Of a DNA stretch of 64,000 nucleotides, positions 18,207-27,754 are shown piece after piece (the stretch's first letter is position 1; each line of letters starts with the position of its first letter). The notes beneath the pieces were generated by a model. It did not search any database, was not told where the DNA came from, and was given only the letters and a program-made list of their open reading frames with translations. The translations under genes and the position numbers were made by a program. Source of the DNA: Sphingomonas sp. (GTDB lineage: Bacteria; Pseudomonadota; Alphaproteobacteria; Sphingomonadales; Sphingomonadaceae). The stretch spans positions 1-64,000 of the forward strand of contig NZ_JAIXHL010000018.1 in NCBI RefSeq assembly GCF_030145815.1, read 5' to 3'.

Positions 18207-18746
18207 CTATTGCCGCCCCGCCTGACGAAACAATGCGGCGGCAACCAGCCATAGCGCCCCGAAGAACAAGGTAACTCCGATCGGAAAGCCCTGACCGGTC
18301 GCCGAGATGTACAGCATCACGCCAAGCTGCGCCGCTGCCGCGGCCGCCGCAGCGACCGCCATGAAACGTGCCCGAAACCCGCCCAGCACCGACCCGGCAA
18401 TCGCGGTGAGCGGGACCAGGAAGAACAGCGCGTTAATCGGGTTGTCCTCATTCCCGACAATCCCGACCGCCAGGTTGATCCAGACCGTCAGGAAGCACGC
18501 GGCGAGCACGATCCCCATGCCCGCGCGATAGGACCAGGCCGGGTTGGCGCGCACGGTCAGCTCGACCGCGAGCCCGACACTGCCGAGCATGAGGAACGCG
18601 AACAGGAAATCCCCGCCGGTCCAATTGACCTCGGTCGTAAACTGCATCGCCACCGCCGGCAGCAGCAGCAGACCCGCGATCCCACCCCATCCGATCAGCC
18701 GCCACGGGTTGCGCCACACGCCGCCAGTCTTTGCTTGTTCAACCAC
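18207..18746 (-). CDS. Multi-pass membrane protein of unknown function
   Basis: A 179-residue protein with about five hydrophobic segments, including WRLIGWGGIAGLLLLPAV, FLFAFLMLGSVGLAVEL, a third near IVLAACFLTVWINLAVG, and two more towards the C-terminus around a poly-Ala stretch. The GTG at 18746 is preferred: GGAGG lies seven bases upstream, while longer in-frame starts reach into the divergent regulator gene. It is divergent from a CadC-like regulator, which may control it. Confidence 0.7.
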   Translation of the reverse strand: MVEQAKTGGVWRNPWRLIGWGGIAGLLLLPAVAMQFTTEVNWTGGDFLFAFLMLGSVGLAVELTVRANPAWSYRAGMGIVLAACFLTVWINLAVGIVGNEDNPINALFFLVPLTAIAGSVLGGFRARFMAVAAAAAAAAQLGVMLYISATGQGFPIGVTLFFGALWLVAAALFRQAGRQ

Positions 18747-18837
18747 TTGCTTGCCTCCATGAATTGCCGATACCCCTCCCTGGCCCGGCCGGTGGGTGAG
18801 TGGCATGAGCAAGATCTGAGGCTTCGCTGAAATCGAC

Positions 18838-19899
18838 ATGGACCCGACGATCTATCGCTTTGGCGGCTTCGAGCTCGACAGCGCCGAGCGCCAGCTGCGC
18901 CGCGACGGGGCAGAGGTCGCGCTCAATGCGCGCTATCTCGACGCGCTGATCCTGCTGGTGCGTGAACGTGGGCAGCTGGTCACCAAGGACCGGTTCATGG
19001 ACGCGGTGTGGCGCGGCATTCCGGTGACCGACGAAGCGCTGACCCAGTGCATCCGCACGCTGCGCAGGACATTGGGCGATGAGGCGGGCGATCCGCGCTT
19101 CATCGCGACCGTGCCCAAATTCGGGTACCGCTTTGTCGGCGCGATCGACGGCGAGGAGGCGAAGCCGCAACCGCCGCCTACGCCCCCAGCGCCGCAGCCG
19201 CAGGCCACGCACACCCTGACCTGGGACATGGGCTCTACGGGTACGGCGGGAGCGGTCGCGGCCGGCTTGGTTGGCGGGCTGACCTATGGCGTGCTCGGCG
19301 CGACGCTGGCGGTGCCCGCGCAGAGCGGGGCGCTGTCCTTCGTGCTGGTGCTGGCATGCCTCACCATCGTAGTCGCCGCGATCGGCGGCGGAGCGGTTGC
19401 ATTCGGAGTCGCGGCAGCCGTGCAGCGCGGCGGAGCAGGGTCGCCGCTGGCGATCGTCGGTGGGGCGCTGGCCGGGCTGATCGTGGGCGCGGTGGCCAAG
19501 CTGCTCGGGATCGACGCATTTACATTGCTGCTCGGCCGTGCGCCCGAAGGGATTACCGGCGCGCCCGAGGGGTTGGCGTTGGGCACCGCAGTCGGGCTCG
19601 CCTATTGGATCGCGGCCCGACGCGCGGGCAGCACCAAACGTCACGCGGGATTGGCCGGGATGGCGCTTGGCGCGGCGGCAGGCCTGATCATCGCGCTGCT
19701 CGGCGGGCGGCTGCTCGCCGGGAGCATCGACGTGCTGACCCAGACGATGGAGGGCGCACGGCTGGACCTCGGCCGGATCGGCGGGCTGCTCGGCGAAACC
19801 GGATTTGGCCTGCGCAGCCGCATCGTGACGAGCATGGCGGAGGGGGCGCTGTTCGGCGGGTTTACGGCGGCGGGGCTGTGGCGGGGGAGTGCACGCTGA
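18838..19899 (+). CDS. CadC/ToxR-like winged-helix regulator with membrane region
   Basis: A 353-residue protein. Residues 1-100 form an OmpR/PhoB-type winged-helix DNA-binding domain (YRFGGFELDSAERQLRRDG, LIRTLRR-like CIRTLRRTLGDE, FGYRFVG) without a receiver. After a Pro-rich linker (PPPTPPAPQPQ) come several Gly/Ala-rich hydrophobic segments to the C-terminus, so it is an unusual membrane-embedded one-component regulator. It diverges from the membrane protein gene at 18207-18746 and overlaps the following epimerase gene by one base. Confidence 0.82.
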   Translation: MDPTIYRFGGFELDSAERQLRRDGAEVALNARYLDALILLVRERGQLVTKDRFMDAVWRGIPVTDEALTQCIRTLRRTLGDEAGDPRFIATVPKFGYRFVGAIDGEEAKPQPPPTPPAPQPQATHTLTWDMGSTGTAGAVAAGLVGGLTYGVLGATLAVPAQSGALSFVLVLACLTIVVAAIGGGAVAFGVAAAVQRGGAGSPLAIVGGALAGLIVGAVAKLLGIDAFTLLLGRAPEGITGAPEGLALGTAVGLAYWIAARRAGSTKRHAGLAGMALGAAAGLIIALLGGRLLAGSIDVLTQTMEGARLDLGRIGGLLGETGFGLRSRIVTSMAEGALFGGFTAAGLWRGSAR

Positions 19900-20867
19900 T
19901 GCGCGTCCTCCTCACCGGGGCGTCAGGCTGGCTTGGCCGATTCCTCGCGCCAATGTTGCGTGCCGAAGGGCATACGGTCACCGGCCTCGACGTCGCGCCC
20001 GGTGCGGATACCGACGTCATCGCCAGCGTCGCCGACCGCGCGGCAATCGACCGCGTGTTTACTGAGCGCGGGATTGAGGCGGTGATCCATGGCGGCGCGC
20101 TGCACAAGCCCGATATCGTGCGCTATCCCAAACAGGCGTTCGTTGACGTCAACGTCACTGGCACGCTGAACCTGCTCGAAGCGGCGGTCGCCGCTGGGCA
20201 TGACCGGTTCGTCTTCACCTCCACCACCTCCCTGATGATCAGCCAGGCGATCCGCGACGAGGCGGGGGATGCCGCGGTGTGGCTCGACGAGGACAGCGGC
20301 CCGATCGAACCGCGCAACATCTATGGCGCGACCAAATATGCCGCCGAACAGCTCTGCCGCCTGTGCCATGCCGAACATGGCCTCAGCTGCATCGTGCTGC
20401 GCACTGGACGCTTCTTCCCCGAAGATGACGACACCCACAGCCATCCGCCGGGGGAGAATCTCAAGGCGAACGAATTGCTCCACCGTCGCCTGACGGTTGA
20501 GGATGCCGCCCGCGCCCATGTCGCTGCGCTCGCCAAGGCGCCTGCAATCGGGTTCGGCACCTATATCGTATCTGCTCCCACGCCGTTCGCGCGGCAGGAA
20601 GCTGCCGAACTGAAGCGCGATGCCGCCGCCGTGATCTCGCGCCATTTCCCCGATGCGCCCGCGCTCTACGCCGCGCGCGGCTGGGAGCTGCCAACGCGGA
20701 TCGGGCGGGTTTATGACAGCGCGCGGATTCAGCGCGAGCTGGGCTTTGCGTTCGACACCGGCTTCGCGCAGCTGCTCGATGCCTTGCGATGCGGCACGGC
20801 TTTGCCCTTCGCGCACGACGCAGCCTATGTGTCGCCGCAGGAGTTGGTGCGTCAGGGAGAGGTGTGA
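19899..20867 (+). CDS. NAD-dependent epimerase/dehydratase family protein
   Basis: A 322-residue extended short-chain dehydrogenase. The Rossmann glycine motif TGASGWLGRFLAP is at the N-terminus. The catalytic YxxxK is in RNIYGATKYAAEQL, with an upstream serine/threonine segment FTSTTSLM. It acts on a nucleotide sugar or similar substrate that cannot be specified. The ATG overlaps the preceding regulator's stop (TGATG), and the stop in turn overlaps the next gene. Confidence 0.85.
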   Translation: MRVLLTGASGWLGRFLAPMLRAEGHTVTGLDVAPGADTDVIASVADRAAIDRVFTERGIEAVIHGGALHKPDIVRYPKQAFVDVNVTGTLNLLEAAVAAGHDRFVFTSTTSLMISQAIRDEAGDAAVWLDEDSGPIEPRNIYGATKYAAEQLCRLCHAEHGLSCIVLRTGRFFPEDDDTHSHPPGENLKANELLHRRLTVEDAARAHVAALAKAPAIGFGTYIVSAPTPFARQEAAELKRDAAAVISRHFPDAPALYAARGWELPTRIGRVYDSARIQRELGFAFDTGFAQLLDALRCGTALPFAHDAAYVSPQELVRQGEV

Positions 20868-21316
20868 TGCAACAGGTCGTGAGCAACTCGGGGAGCGGCT
20901 GGCTGATCGCTGCGGCTGTCCTGTCCGGCGCAGCGGCGCTGTTGCACCTCGGTTGCATCGTCGGCGGGCCGGACTGGTATCGCTTTTTCGGCGCGGGTGA
21001 GGGGATGGCGCGGGCGGCTGCGCGGGGCGACCTGCGGCCAACGCTGATCACGCTCGCCATCGCCACGGTGCTGGCGGTGTGGGCTGCCTATGCCGCGTCG
21101 GGCGCGGGGCTGATCCCGCGGCTGCCACTGCTGCGCACCGCGCTGGTTGCGATCACCGCCGTCTATCTGCTCCGTGCGATCGCATTCCTCCCGTTCCATT
21201 ATTGGCGACCCCAGCATAGCGACGCATTTGCACTGTGGTCGTCGGCCATCGTGCTCGTCTATGGCGTCGTCCACCTGATCGGCGTGCTGCGCGCGTGGCG
21301 GCACCTCGCCCCCTGA
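20867..21316 (+). CDS. Four-helix membrane protein of unknown function
   Basis: A 149-residue protein with about four hydrophobic segments: residues 9-32 (LIAAAVLSGAAALLHLGCIV), 55-75, 85-105 and 122-142. The ATG at 20867 overlaps the epimerase stop by one base, preceded by GGGAGAGG. Third gene of the regulator-epimerase operon. It may belong to a group of small integral membrane proteins found in sphingomonads, but I do not recognise a named family. Confidence 0.7.
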   Translation: MQQVVSNSGSGWLIAAAVLSGAAALLHLGCIVGGPDWYRFFGAGEGMARAAARGDLRPTLITLAIATVLAVWAAYAASGAGLIPRLPLLRTALVAITAVYLLRAIAFLPFHYWRPQHSDAFALWSSAIVLVYGVVHLIGVLRAWRHLAP

Positions 21317-21387
21317 AGCCCAGCTTCGCCTCAGAAAATGTCGCCTGCGCTTGCTCCCGCGCAACAAAGGCGTAAGGGGGCCGCATC

Positions 21388-22836
21388 ATGGCCAGCAAAC
21401 CGCTTACGCTTTACGAAAAGATCTGGGCCGCGCACGTCGTTGAACGGCGTGAGGACGGCACCTGTCTCATCTATATCGACCGCCACCTCGTCCATGAGGT
21501 GACCAGCCCGCAGGCGTTCGAGGGGCTTCGCGCCGCCGGTCGCCGCGTACGCCGCCCCGACCTGACGCTCGCCGTTCCGGACCATAACCTGCCCACCACC
21601 GCGCGCGTCGATGCGGCTGGCAACCGGCTGCCGATCGCCGATCATGAGAGCGCGCAGCAGCTCGCCGCGCTCGAACGCAACGTCGCCGAATTCGGCATCG
21701 ACTATTTCGGTGCGACTGCGCCGGAGCAGGGCATCGTGCATGTCGTCGGGCCGGAACAGGGCTTCACCCTGCCGGGCACGACCCTGGTGTGCGGGGACAG
21801 CCATACGTCGGCGCATGGCGCGCTGGGCGCGCTCGCCTTCGGCATCGGGACGAGCGAGGTCGAGCATGTGCTGGCGACCCAGACCTTGCTGCTCAGCCAG
21901 TCCAAGACGATGGAAATCCGCGTCGACGGGACGCTCGGCTATGGCGTGTCGGCGAAGGACGTGATCCTCGCGATCATCGGCAAGACCGGGGCGGCGGGTG
22001 GCACCGGCTATGTGGTCGAATATACCGGCGACGTGATCCGTGGCCTGTCGGTCGAGGGGCGGCTGACGATTAGCAACATGTCGATCGAGGGCGGCGCACG
22101 CTCCGGCCTGATCGCGCCCGACGAGACGACCTATGCCTATCTCAAGGGCCGCCCAATGGCGCCCAAGGGGGAGCAGTGGGAACAGGCGCTCGAATGGTGG
22201 CGCAGCCTGCCGACCGATCCGGGCGCGGTCTATGATCGCGTGGTGACGCTGCAGGGCAGCGATATCGCCCCCTCGCTCACCTGGGGCACCAGCCCCGAAG
22301 ATGTCGTGCCCATCACCGGCGTGGTGCCCGATCCGGAGAGCTTCACCGATGCCTCGAAGCGGGTCGCGGCGCAGAAATCGCTCGACTATATGGGCCTCAC
22401 CCCCGGCACGCGGATGCAGGACATACCGGTCGAGAATATCTTCATCGGCAGCTGCACCAACAGCCGGATCGAGGATCTGCGCGCCGCCGCCGCCGTCGTG
22501 AACGGGCGCAAGGTCGCGGACGGCGTGCGGCAAGCGCTGATCGTCCCCGGCTCGGGGCTGGTCAAGCGGCAGGCCGAGGCCGAGGGGCTGGACCGCATCT
22601 TCACCGCGGCGGGCTTTGAATGGCGCGAGCCGGGCTGTTCGATGTGTCTCGCAATGAACCCGGACAAAGTGCCGCCGGGCGAGAGATGTGCTTCCACTTC
22701 CAACAGAAATTTCGTAGGACGCCAGGGTCCGGGTGCCCGGACGCATCTCGTTTCGCCCGCAATGGCGGCGGCGGCGGCGGTGACCGGGCGGTTGACGGAC
22801 GTGCGGGACCTGATGGGGGCCCAGGCGGGGGGATGA
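21388..22836 (+). CDS. leuC: 3-isopropylmalate dehydratase large subunit
   Basis: A 482-residue aconitase-superfamily enzyme of leucine synthesis, converting 2- to 3-isopropylmalate with LeuD. The 4Fe-4S ligands are visible: the cysteine in [11 protein letters not shown] and the pair in [11 protein letters not shown]. It opens with [12 protein letters not shown] and contains the [19 protein letters not shown] signature in two parts ([21 protein letters not shown]). Ribosome-binding sequence AAGGGGG precedes the ATG. Confidence 0.96.
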   Translation: MASKPLTLYEKIWAAHVVERREDGTCLIYIDRHLVHEVTSPQAFEGLRAAGRRVRRPDLTLAVPDHNLPTTARVDAAGNRLPIADHESAQQLAALERNVAEFGIDYFGATAPEQGIVHVVGPEQGFTLPGTTLVCGDSHTSAHGALGALAFGIGTSEVEHVLATQTLLLSQSKTMEIRVDGTLGYGVSAKDVILAIIGKTGAAGGTGYVVEYTGDVIRGLSVEGRLTISNMSIEGGARSGLIAPDETTYAYLKGRPMAPKGEQWEQALEWWRSLPTDPGAVYDRVVTLQGSDIAPSLTWGTSPEDVVPITGVVPDPESFTDASKRVAAQKSLDYMGLTPGTRMQDIPVENIFIGSCTNSRIEDLRAAAAVVNGRKVADGVRQALIVPGSGLVKRQAEAEGLDRIFTAAGFEWREPGCSMCLAMNPDKVPPGERCASTSNRNFVGRQGPGARTHLVSPAMAAAAAVTGRLTDVRDLMGAQAGG

Positions 22837-22839
22837 CCG

Positions 22840-22968
22840 GTGAAGCGCGTATTGGTGGCATTGATCACGGGCACGATCCTCAGCGGCGCGGCGGCGGTCT
22901 ATGCGACCTCTACCGTCACGGCGGGCGAGGCACGCGCCAGCGCGCAGGTGACCGCGCCGGTGCGCTGA
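22840..22968 (+). CDS. Tiny exported or membrane protein between leuC and leuD
   Basis: A 42-residue reading frame starting GTG at 22840, four bases after the leuC stop. It encodes a basic start ([11 protein letters not shown]), a hydrophobic core with small residues ([11 protein letters not shown]) and a polar tail rich in Ala/Thr, so it resembles a signal peptide or single membrane anchor. GGGGGG overlaps the leuC end as a possible ribosome-binding site. A competing frame at 22833 gives a charged, low-complexity product and is less likely. The function is unknown. Confidence 0.5.
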   Translation: MKRVLVALITGTILSGAAAVYATSTVTAGEARASAQVTAPVR

Positions 22969-23068
22969 GCGCGCTACACGGCGATTTCGTATCGATCGGG
23001 CGGGCAACCGGGCGGCGCAGCAGCGCGGCCCACTTCGTCGCGCACCGTCAACAGATCCGGAGCTGAAC

Positions 23069-23698
23069 ATGGACCCCGTCCGCAAGGTCGAAGGGCGCGC
23101 CTATCCGTGGGGCGCCAAGAATATCGACACCGACATCATCATTCCCGCCCACTGGCTCAAGACGATCAGCCGTGAGGGCCTTGGCAAGGGCGCGTTCGAA
23201 ACGGTGCGCGCGCAGCCGGGCAACATCTTCGACGACCCCGCTTATGCCGGATCGCCGATCCTGATCGCGGGCGACAATTTCGGATGCGGGTCGAGCCGCG
23301 AACACGCCGCCTGGGCGCTCAAGGACATGGGCATCACCGCCGTGATCGCGCCCAGCTATTCGGACATCTTCTCGGGCAATGCGTTCAAGAACGGGATCGT
23401 CGCGGTGGTGCTCCCGCAAGAGGCAATCGATCGGCTGATCGAGGTGGCAAAGACCGATCCGGTCACCATCGACCTTGAGACGATGACCGTCACCACGCCG
23501 TTCCAGGATCGCTTCGGCTTCGAGATGGACCCCTTCCGCCGCGATTGCCTGATGCAGGGGCTGGACGAGGTCGGGCTGACACTGGCAAGAGATACCGCAA
23601 TTTCGAAATATGAGTCGATGGTCGCCGACGCGCGGCCCTGGCTCAAGAGGGAGAGCGGTGATGCGGGCGTTGTTGTCGAAGGAAGTGGGCGGACCTGA
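23069..23698 (+). CDS. leuD: 3-isopropylmalate dehydratase small subunit
   Basis: A 209-residue swivel-domain subunit of the LeuCD complex. Motifs include the N-terminal [16 protein letters not shown], the substrate-recognition [15 protein letters not shown] and the [18 protein letters not shown] stretch. The last dozen residues run past the usual family end and overlap the next gene by 38 bases, which is odd. It is separated from leuC by the tiny ORF and a 100-base gap. Confidence 0.95.
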   Translation: MDPVRKVEGRAYPWGAKNIDTDIIIPAHWLKTISREGLGKGAFETVRAQPGNIFDDPAYAGSPILIAGDNFGCGSSREHAAWALKDMGITAVIAPSYSDIFSGNAFKNGIVAVVLPQEAIDRLIEVAKTDPVTIDLETMTVTTPFQDRFGFEMDPFRRDCLMQGLDEVGLTLARDTAISKYESMVADARPWLKRESGDAGVVVEGSGRT

Positions 23699-24662
23699 AA
23701 CTCTAACCATGGGCGAGCTGCCGGATCCGGTGGCAAAACCCGGTGAGGTGGTGGTCGCGGTCAAGGCCTGTGCGATCAACTTCCCCGATGTCATCATCAT
23801 CGAGGACAAATACCAGTTCAAACCCCCGCGCCCGTTCGCGCCGGGCGGCGAAATCGCCGGCGTGGTGGAGTCGGTGGGGGAGGGTGTCACCGACCTCAAG
23901 CCCGGCGACCGCGTGCTCGGATCGACCGGGTGGAACGGCCTCGCCGAAAAGGTCGTGGTCGAACGCCGCCGCCTCTACCCACTGCCCGACAGCAAGAGCT
24001 TCGAACAGGGCGCAGCGCTGCTGATGACCTATGGCACCAGCATCCACGCGCTGCTCGATCGCGGGCATTTGAAGGCCGGCGACACGCTGCTGATCCTGGG
24101 CGCGGCGGGCGGCATCGGCCTGTCGGCGATCGAACTCGGCAAGGCGTTTGGCGCGCGCGTCGTCGCGGCGGTGTCGAGTGAAGAGAAGGCGGCGGCGGCC
24201 AAGGCGGCGGGCGCGGACGAAACGGTCGTTTATGGCCGCGCCCCGTTCGACAAGGACGCGTCCAAGGCGCTGGCGGAGCAGTTCAAGGCGGCGGTCGGGC
24301 CGGACGGCGCGAACGTCATCTATGATCCCGTCGGCGGCGACTATGCCGAACCGGCGCTCCGCTCGATCGGATGGGAAGGGCGCTACCTCGTCGTCGGCTT
24401 CCCGGCCGGCATCCCCAAGCTGCCGCTCAACCTGACCCTGCTCAAGAGCTGCGACGTCTGCGGCGTCTTCTGGGGCGCCTTCGCCGCGCGCGATCCCAAG
24501 GCCAACGCCGCGCATGTCGACCACCTCTTCCGCTTGTGGGAGGAGGGCAAGATCAACCCGCATGTCAGCGAGGTGTTCGCGTTCGAGGATGGCGGCAAGG
24601 CCATCGCCAAACTCGCCGACCGCGGCGCAATCGGCAAGCTGGTGGTGCGGGTGGCGGACTAA
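23661..24662 (+). CDS. NADPH:quinone oxidoreductase family protein
   Basis: A 333-residue zinc-independent medium-chain dehydrogenase (QOR-like). It has the GroES-like N-terminus ([33 protein letters not shown]) and an NADP-binding [21 protein letters not shown]. Zinc-ligand cysteines of alcohol dehydrogenases are absent. Its start lies within the last 38 bases of leuD in another frame. The substrate is unknown; the small MCP domain ends with [10 protein letters not shown], as in related QORs. Confidence 0.87.
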   Translation: MRALLSKEVGGPETLTMGELPDPVAKPGEVVVAVKACAINFPDVIIIEDKYQFKPPRPFAPGGEIAGVVESVGEGVTDLKPGDRVLGSTGWNGLAEKVVVERRRLYPLPDSKSFEQGAALLMTYGTSIHALLDRGHLKAGDTLLILGAAGGIGLSAIELGKAFGARVVAAVSSEEKAAAAKAAGADETVVYGRAPFDKDASKALAEQFKAAVGPDGANVIYDPVGGDYAEPALRSIGWEGRYLVVGFPAGIPKLPLNLTLLKSCDVCGVFWGAFAARDPKANAAHVDHLFRLWEEGKINPHVSEVFAFEDGGKAIAKLADRGAIGKLVVRVAD

Positions 24663-24681
24663 CCCTGCGGCGTCTGCCCGC

Positions 24682-25530
24682 TTACTTCCCCTGTTGCCGC
24701 CGCGCCATGAACGCCAGCCGTTCGAACAGCATCACATCCTGCTCGTTCTTCAGCAGCGCGCCGTGGAGCGGTGGGATCGCCTTGCTCGGGTCGCGCGACT
24801 GGAGGACGTCGAGCGGCATGTCTTCGTGCAGCAGCAGCTTGAGCCAGTCGAGCAGCTCACTGGTGCTCGGCTTTTTCTTCAGGCCCGGCACCTCGCGGAT
24901 GTCGTAGAAGATATCCATCGCCTTGCTCACCAGGATCTTCTGGATGCCGGGGAAGTGCACGTCGATGATCGCCTGCATCGTGCCGCGATCGGGGAATTTG
25001 ATGTAATGGAAGAAGCAGCGGCGCAGGAAGGCGTCGGGCAGTTCCTTCTCATTGTTCGACGTGATCACCACGATTGGGCGCTCGGCCGCGCGGACCGTCT
25101 CGCCGGTCTCACAGACATGGAATTCCATGCGATCGAGTTCGTGGAGCAGGTCGTTGGGGAACTCGATATCGGCCTTGTCGATCTCGTCGATCAGCAGCAC
25201 GGGCAGCTGGGGCGAGGTAAACGCCTCCCACAATTTCCCCTTGCGGATGTAATTGGAGATTTCATGCACACGCGGGTCGCCAAGCTGACCGTCGCGCAGC
25301 CGCGCCACCGCGTCATATTCATACAGGCCCTGATGCGCCTTGGTCGTCGATTTGACGTTCCATTCGATCAGCGGCGCGCCGACCGCCTTGGCGATCTCAT
25401 AGGCCAGGACGGTCTTGCCCGTCCCCGGCTCACCCTTGACCAGCAGCGGGCGGCGCAGTGTGACCGCGGCGTTGACCGCGACTTTCAGATCGTCGGTTGC
25501 GACATAATCCTGCGTGCCTTCGAAGCGCAT
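24682..25530 (-). CDS. MoxR-family AAA+ ATPase
   Basis: A 282-residue ATPase. Walker A is GEPGTGKT near residue 38, Walker B LLIDEIDKAD, sensor 1 VITSNNEKEL and the arginine finger RRCFF. MoxR proteins act as chaperones that insert cofactors or activate complexes, usually with a von Willebrand factor A (VWA/CoxE) partner gene next to them. Here no VWA gene is adjacent: downstream is a converging oxidoreductase and upstream an uncharacterised gene. Confidence 0.92.
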   Translation of the reverse strand: MRFEGTQDYVATDDLKVAVNAAVTLRRPLLVKGEPGTGKTVLAYEIAKAVGAPLIEWNVKSTTKAHQGLYEYDAVARLRDGQLGDPRVHEISNYIRKGKLWEAFTSPQLPVLLIDEIDKADIEFPNDLLHELDRMEFHVCETGETVRAAERPIVVITSNNEKELPDAFLRRCFFHYIKFPDRGTMQAIIDVHFPGIQKILVSKAMDIFYDIREVPGLKKKPSTSELLDWLKLLLHEDMPLDVLQSRDPSKAIPPLHGALLKNEQDVMLFERLAFMARRQQGK

Positions 25531-25598
25531 TCCCGTCCCCGGTCAAATTGGAAGATCGGGTATGGACTAGCGGGGAAAGGCGGCGGGGCGCAAGTCGC

Positions 25599-26264
25599 TT
25601 AGTGGTCGGAACGGGCCGAGGCGCGGGCTTCGAGCAGGTCGATCAGGCCGCGATGCTGGGCCAGCATCTGCTGCGCACCGAACACCATCGCGCGCTCGAC
25701 CGACAGCGTGCCGGCAAGGGCGTCGATCATGGTCGCGGTCTCGAACGCCGGCGGCAACTGGCTCGCGGGCGGATCGATCCCCAGGCGACCGGCCAGCAGG
25801 TCCAGCACCGACCGGATCCCTGGCCAGTCCAGCGCCAGCGCAATCGCGGTGCCGTCCGCACAGCCATTGCGGTCGGATTGCGCGAGCATGTCGAGCGCGT
25901 GGCGCTGTGCGGCGACGGCGGCTTCGGACGCGGCCTGCCCCGGCGTGCTCGGCATCGGCCCGGCGGCGGCGACGATGCGGACGAGATAGGCGCGCTCGGC
26001 GGCGAACGCGCGAACCGATTCCGCCAGCCACTCGGCCGCCGCGGGCTGACGCGACTGGGCGGCGGCCTGTTCGAACAAGTCGGGATGGCGCGCGTGGAGC
26101 AGACAGATCTGATGGGCCAGGTCGCCCAAGTCGCGCAGCGGCACGACCCCGCTGGTCAGGCGCGACAGATAGGGGTGCGTCGCGCTGCCATCGGCGGCGA
26201 CAAGCGCGGTCAGCGTGCCCGACGCACCGCTCAGCCCTGCGCTCCGAACCGTTTCGAGTGGCAT
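25599..26264 (-). CDS. Uncharacterised alpha-helical protein
   Basis: A 221-residue Ala-rich, probably all-helical cytoplasmic protein. No motif is recognised; there is no signal peptide or membrane segment. The start at 26264 (MPLETVRSAG) is chosen for a GGCGGGG run before it; the frame stays open to an in-frame ATG at 26303 and further upstream. It lies upstream of the MoxR gene on the same strand and may share its transcript (68-base gap). Confidence 0.6.
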   Translation of the reverse strand: MPLETVRSAGLSGASGTLTALVAADGSATHPYLSRLTSGVVPLRDLGDLAHQICLLHARHPDLFEQAAAQSRQPAAAEWLAESVRAFAAERAYLVRIVAAAGPMPSTPGQAASEAAVAAQRHALDMLAQSDRNGCADGTAIALALDWPGIRSVLDLLAGRLGIDPPASQLPPAFETATMIDALAGTLSVERAMVFGAQQMLAQHRGLIDLLEARASARSDH

Positions 26265-26452
26265 ATGACCCCGCCAAAGCAACCGCGCCGGCCCATCCGG
26301 CATCGCTGAAAAACTGCTTTGCCCCACAGGTTTATACCGAAGCGCGTAAAGACGTGGTTGACCGCGCGTTAAGGGATCGTTCGGACCTCGACAGATGCGG
26401 AAGGGGGCCGGTGCGCATGGCACCGGCCCCGATCCAGCGACTAAATCCGGGC

Positions 26453-27292
26453 TCAGCTCTGCGCTGCCGGTGCCGCCGCAGCTGCATCGTCGGGCAAGCC
26501 ACCAAGCTCACGCACCAGCTTGGTATAGGCATCGAGATAGGCGAGCACGATGACCTGGCCGATATCGGTATTCTGATAGCCGGTCCCACCGGCCGCCGCG
26601 AATCCGCCCCACCAGCCGCTCGCCGCGCCACCGCCAAAGCCGATATCGGTCTTGCGCGCATAGCCCTCGGTCATCGCCTTTTCCTCGGTGGTGCGGGCGT
26701 CGACGATCGACAGGGTGACGCTGGCCTCCTTTTTCTTGATGCTGATGCCCCCGGCAACCGCGCCGATGCCACCCAGCAGACCGCCGCGTCGCCCGAGCAA
26801 TCCACCAACGGCACCGCCCACGCCGCCGCCGCCCGAATCCTTGTTCGAGGAGACGATGTCGGGCTGAAGGAAATAGTCGGCGGTGCGGACCTGGCCCTTG
26901 CCGATATTCTGTCCGTCCTGCGTTTCGCCTTGTTCCTGCAGCGCGCGCTCCATCGCGCGGCTCTGCATCGCGCGACCGCGATTGACGATGGTGAAGCAGC
27001 CCGATTGCTGGATGAAGACCTTCAAGATCGCCTCGGGGCTGCCCAGGTTCATCTCGCGCCACCATTGCTTGTCCGGCTCGACAATAGCGATGGTGCCCAG
27101 GCTCTTGGTGCAGCGCGGGATTTCGCGCACGCCGCGTTCCTGCGCGCGTCGTCCGGACGATGCGCCCTTCGTCGTCCCGTCCTGATAGGTTTTGCCCGAG
27201 GCGCTGGTGGCGGTCTGAGCGGATGCGGCGATCGGGCCGGTTGCCATTGCGGTCAGCGCGACGGCGGCGATCAGGTTGCGGATGATGCGCAT
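26453..27292 (-). CDS. CsgG-like secreted protein
   Basis: A 279-residue protein with a signal peptide (MRIIRNLIAAVALTAMATG, cleavage near ASAQ). The mature part has the alpha/beta pattern of the CsgG/TolB N-domain fold (GTIAIVEPDKQWW, AILKVFIQQSGCFTIVNRG, DYFLQPDIV). A glycine-rich stretch (GGGGVGGAVGGLLGRRGG) at about residues 165-195 could span the membrane as in CsgG hairpins. CsgG proper is a lipoprotein; here no lipobox cysteine follows the signal peptide. The start is fixed by GAGGAG eight bases upstream. It diverges from two related exported proteins. Confidence 0.75.
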   Translation of the reverse strand: MRIIRNLIAAVALTAMATGPIAASAQTATSASGKTYQDGTTKGASSGRRAQERGVREIPRCTKSLGTIAIVEPDKQWWREMNLGSPEAILKVFIQQSGCFTIVNRGRAMQSRAMERALQEQGETQDGQNIGKGQVRTADYFLQPDIVSSNKDSGGGGVGGAVGGLLGRRGGLLGGIGAVAGGISIKKKEASVTLSIVDARTTEEKAMTEGYARKTDIGFGGGAASGWWGGFAAAGGTGYQNTDIGQVIVLAYLDAYTKLVRELGGLPDDAAAAAPAAQS

Positions 27293-27754
27293 GGGTGGCT
27301 CCTCGAAATTCCGGGGCGCGCTGCCCCGATGGCTGAGGCGACCATGCTGCGCAGCGCGCCACGCGGCCACTGACGGGTTCTGACGGCGCGATCCGGGTGC
27401 CGCGCACACGTCCGCGCGCTCGGATCGTTGCGGTGGCAGCATTGCTGGGGTATTTTTCGGTTCGGCAGGCCGATTCGGCACGCCCTGTATGCTTCCGATC
27501 CGCACCGATCCGACCCGACGCCTCTGCCTGCCAGAGCGCGGCGATGTGGTGCGCAATCTCACCATAGAAAATCGAACCGACCGGCAGTTACTGAGACTGT
27601 CGCGCTGTTCCTTGCGAAGTGTTCGGTGGTTGGCGCCGCCAATCTGTAACAATATGTCGTTTCGGATCAAATCGATGCCGACCGCGCAATTGTCAGTCGA
27701 TTCAGCCTTAAAACTGGTTTAGCCGTAGCGAATCGCTTCGACCCGGGGGAGGCT
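27293..27754. other. Divergent intergenic region, 462 bases
   Basis: Separates the two arms of the CsgG-like locus. It is less GC-rich than its surroundings, especially 27560-27720, consistent with promoters. No convincing coding region, operator palindrome or consensus promoter could be singled out by eye. Confidence 0.5.

Noticed and set aside
18747..18839. Longer N-terminus for the membrane protein at 18207-18746
   Set aside because: The longer starts abut the divergent regulator's ATG and lack a ribosome-binding site, while GGAGG precedes the GTG at 18746.
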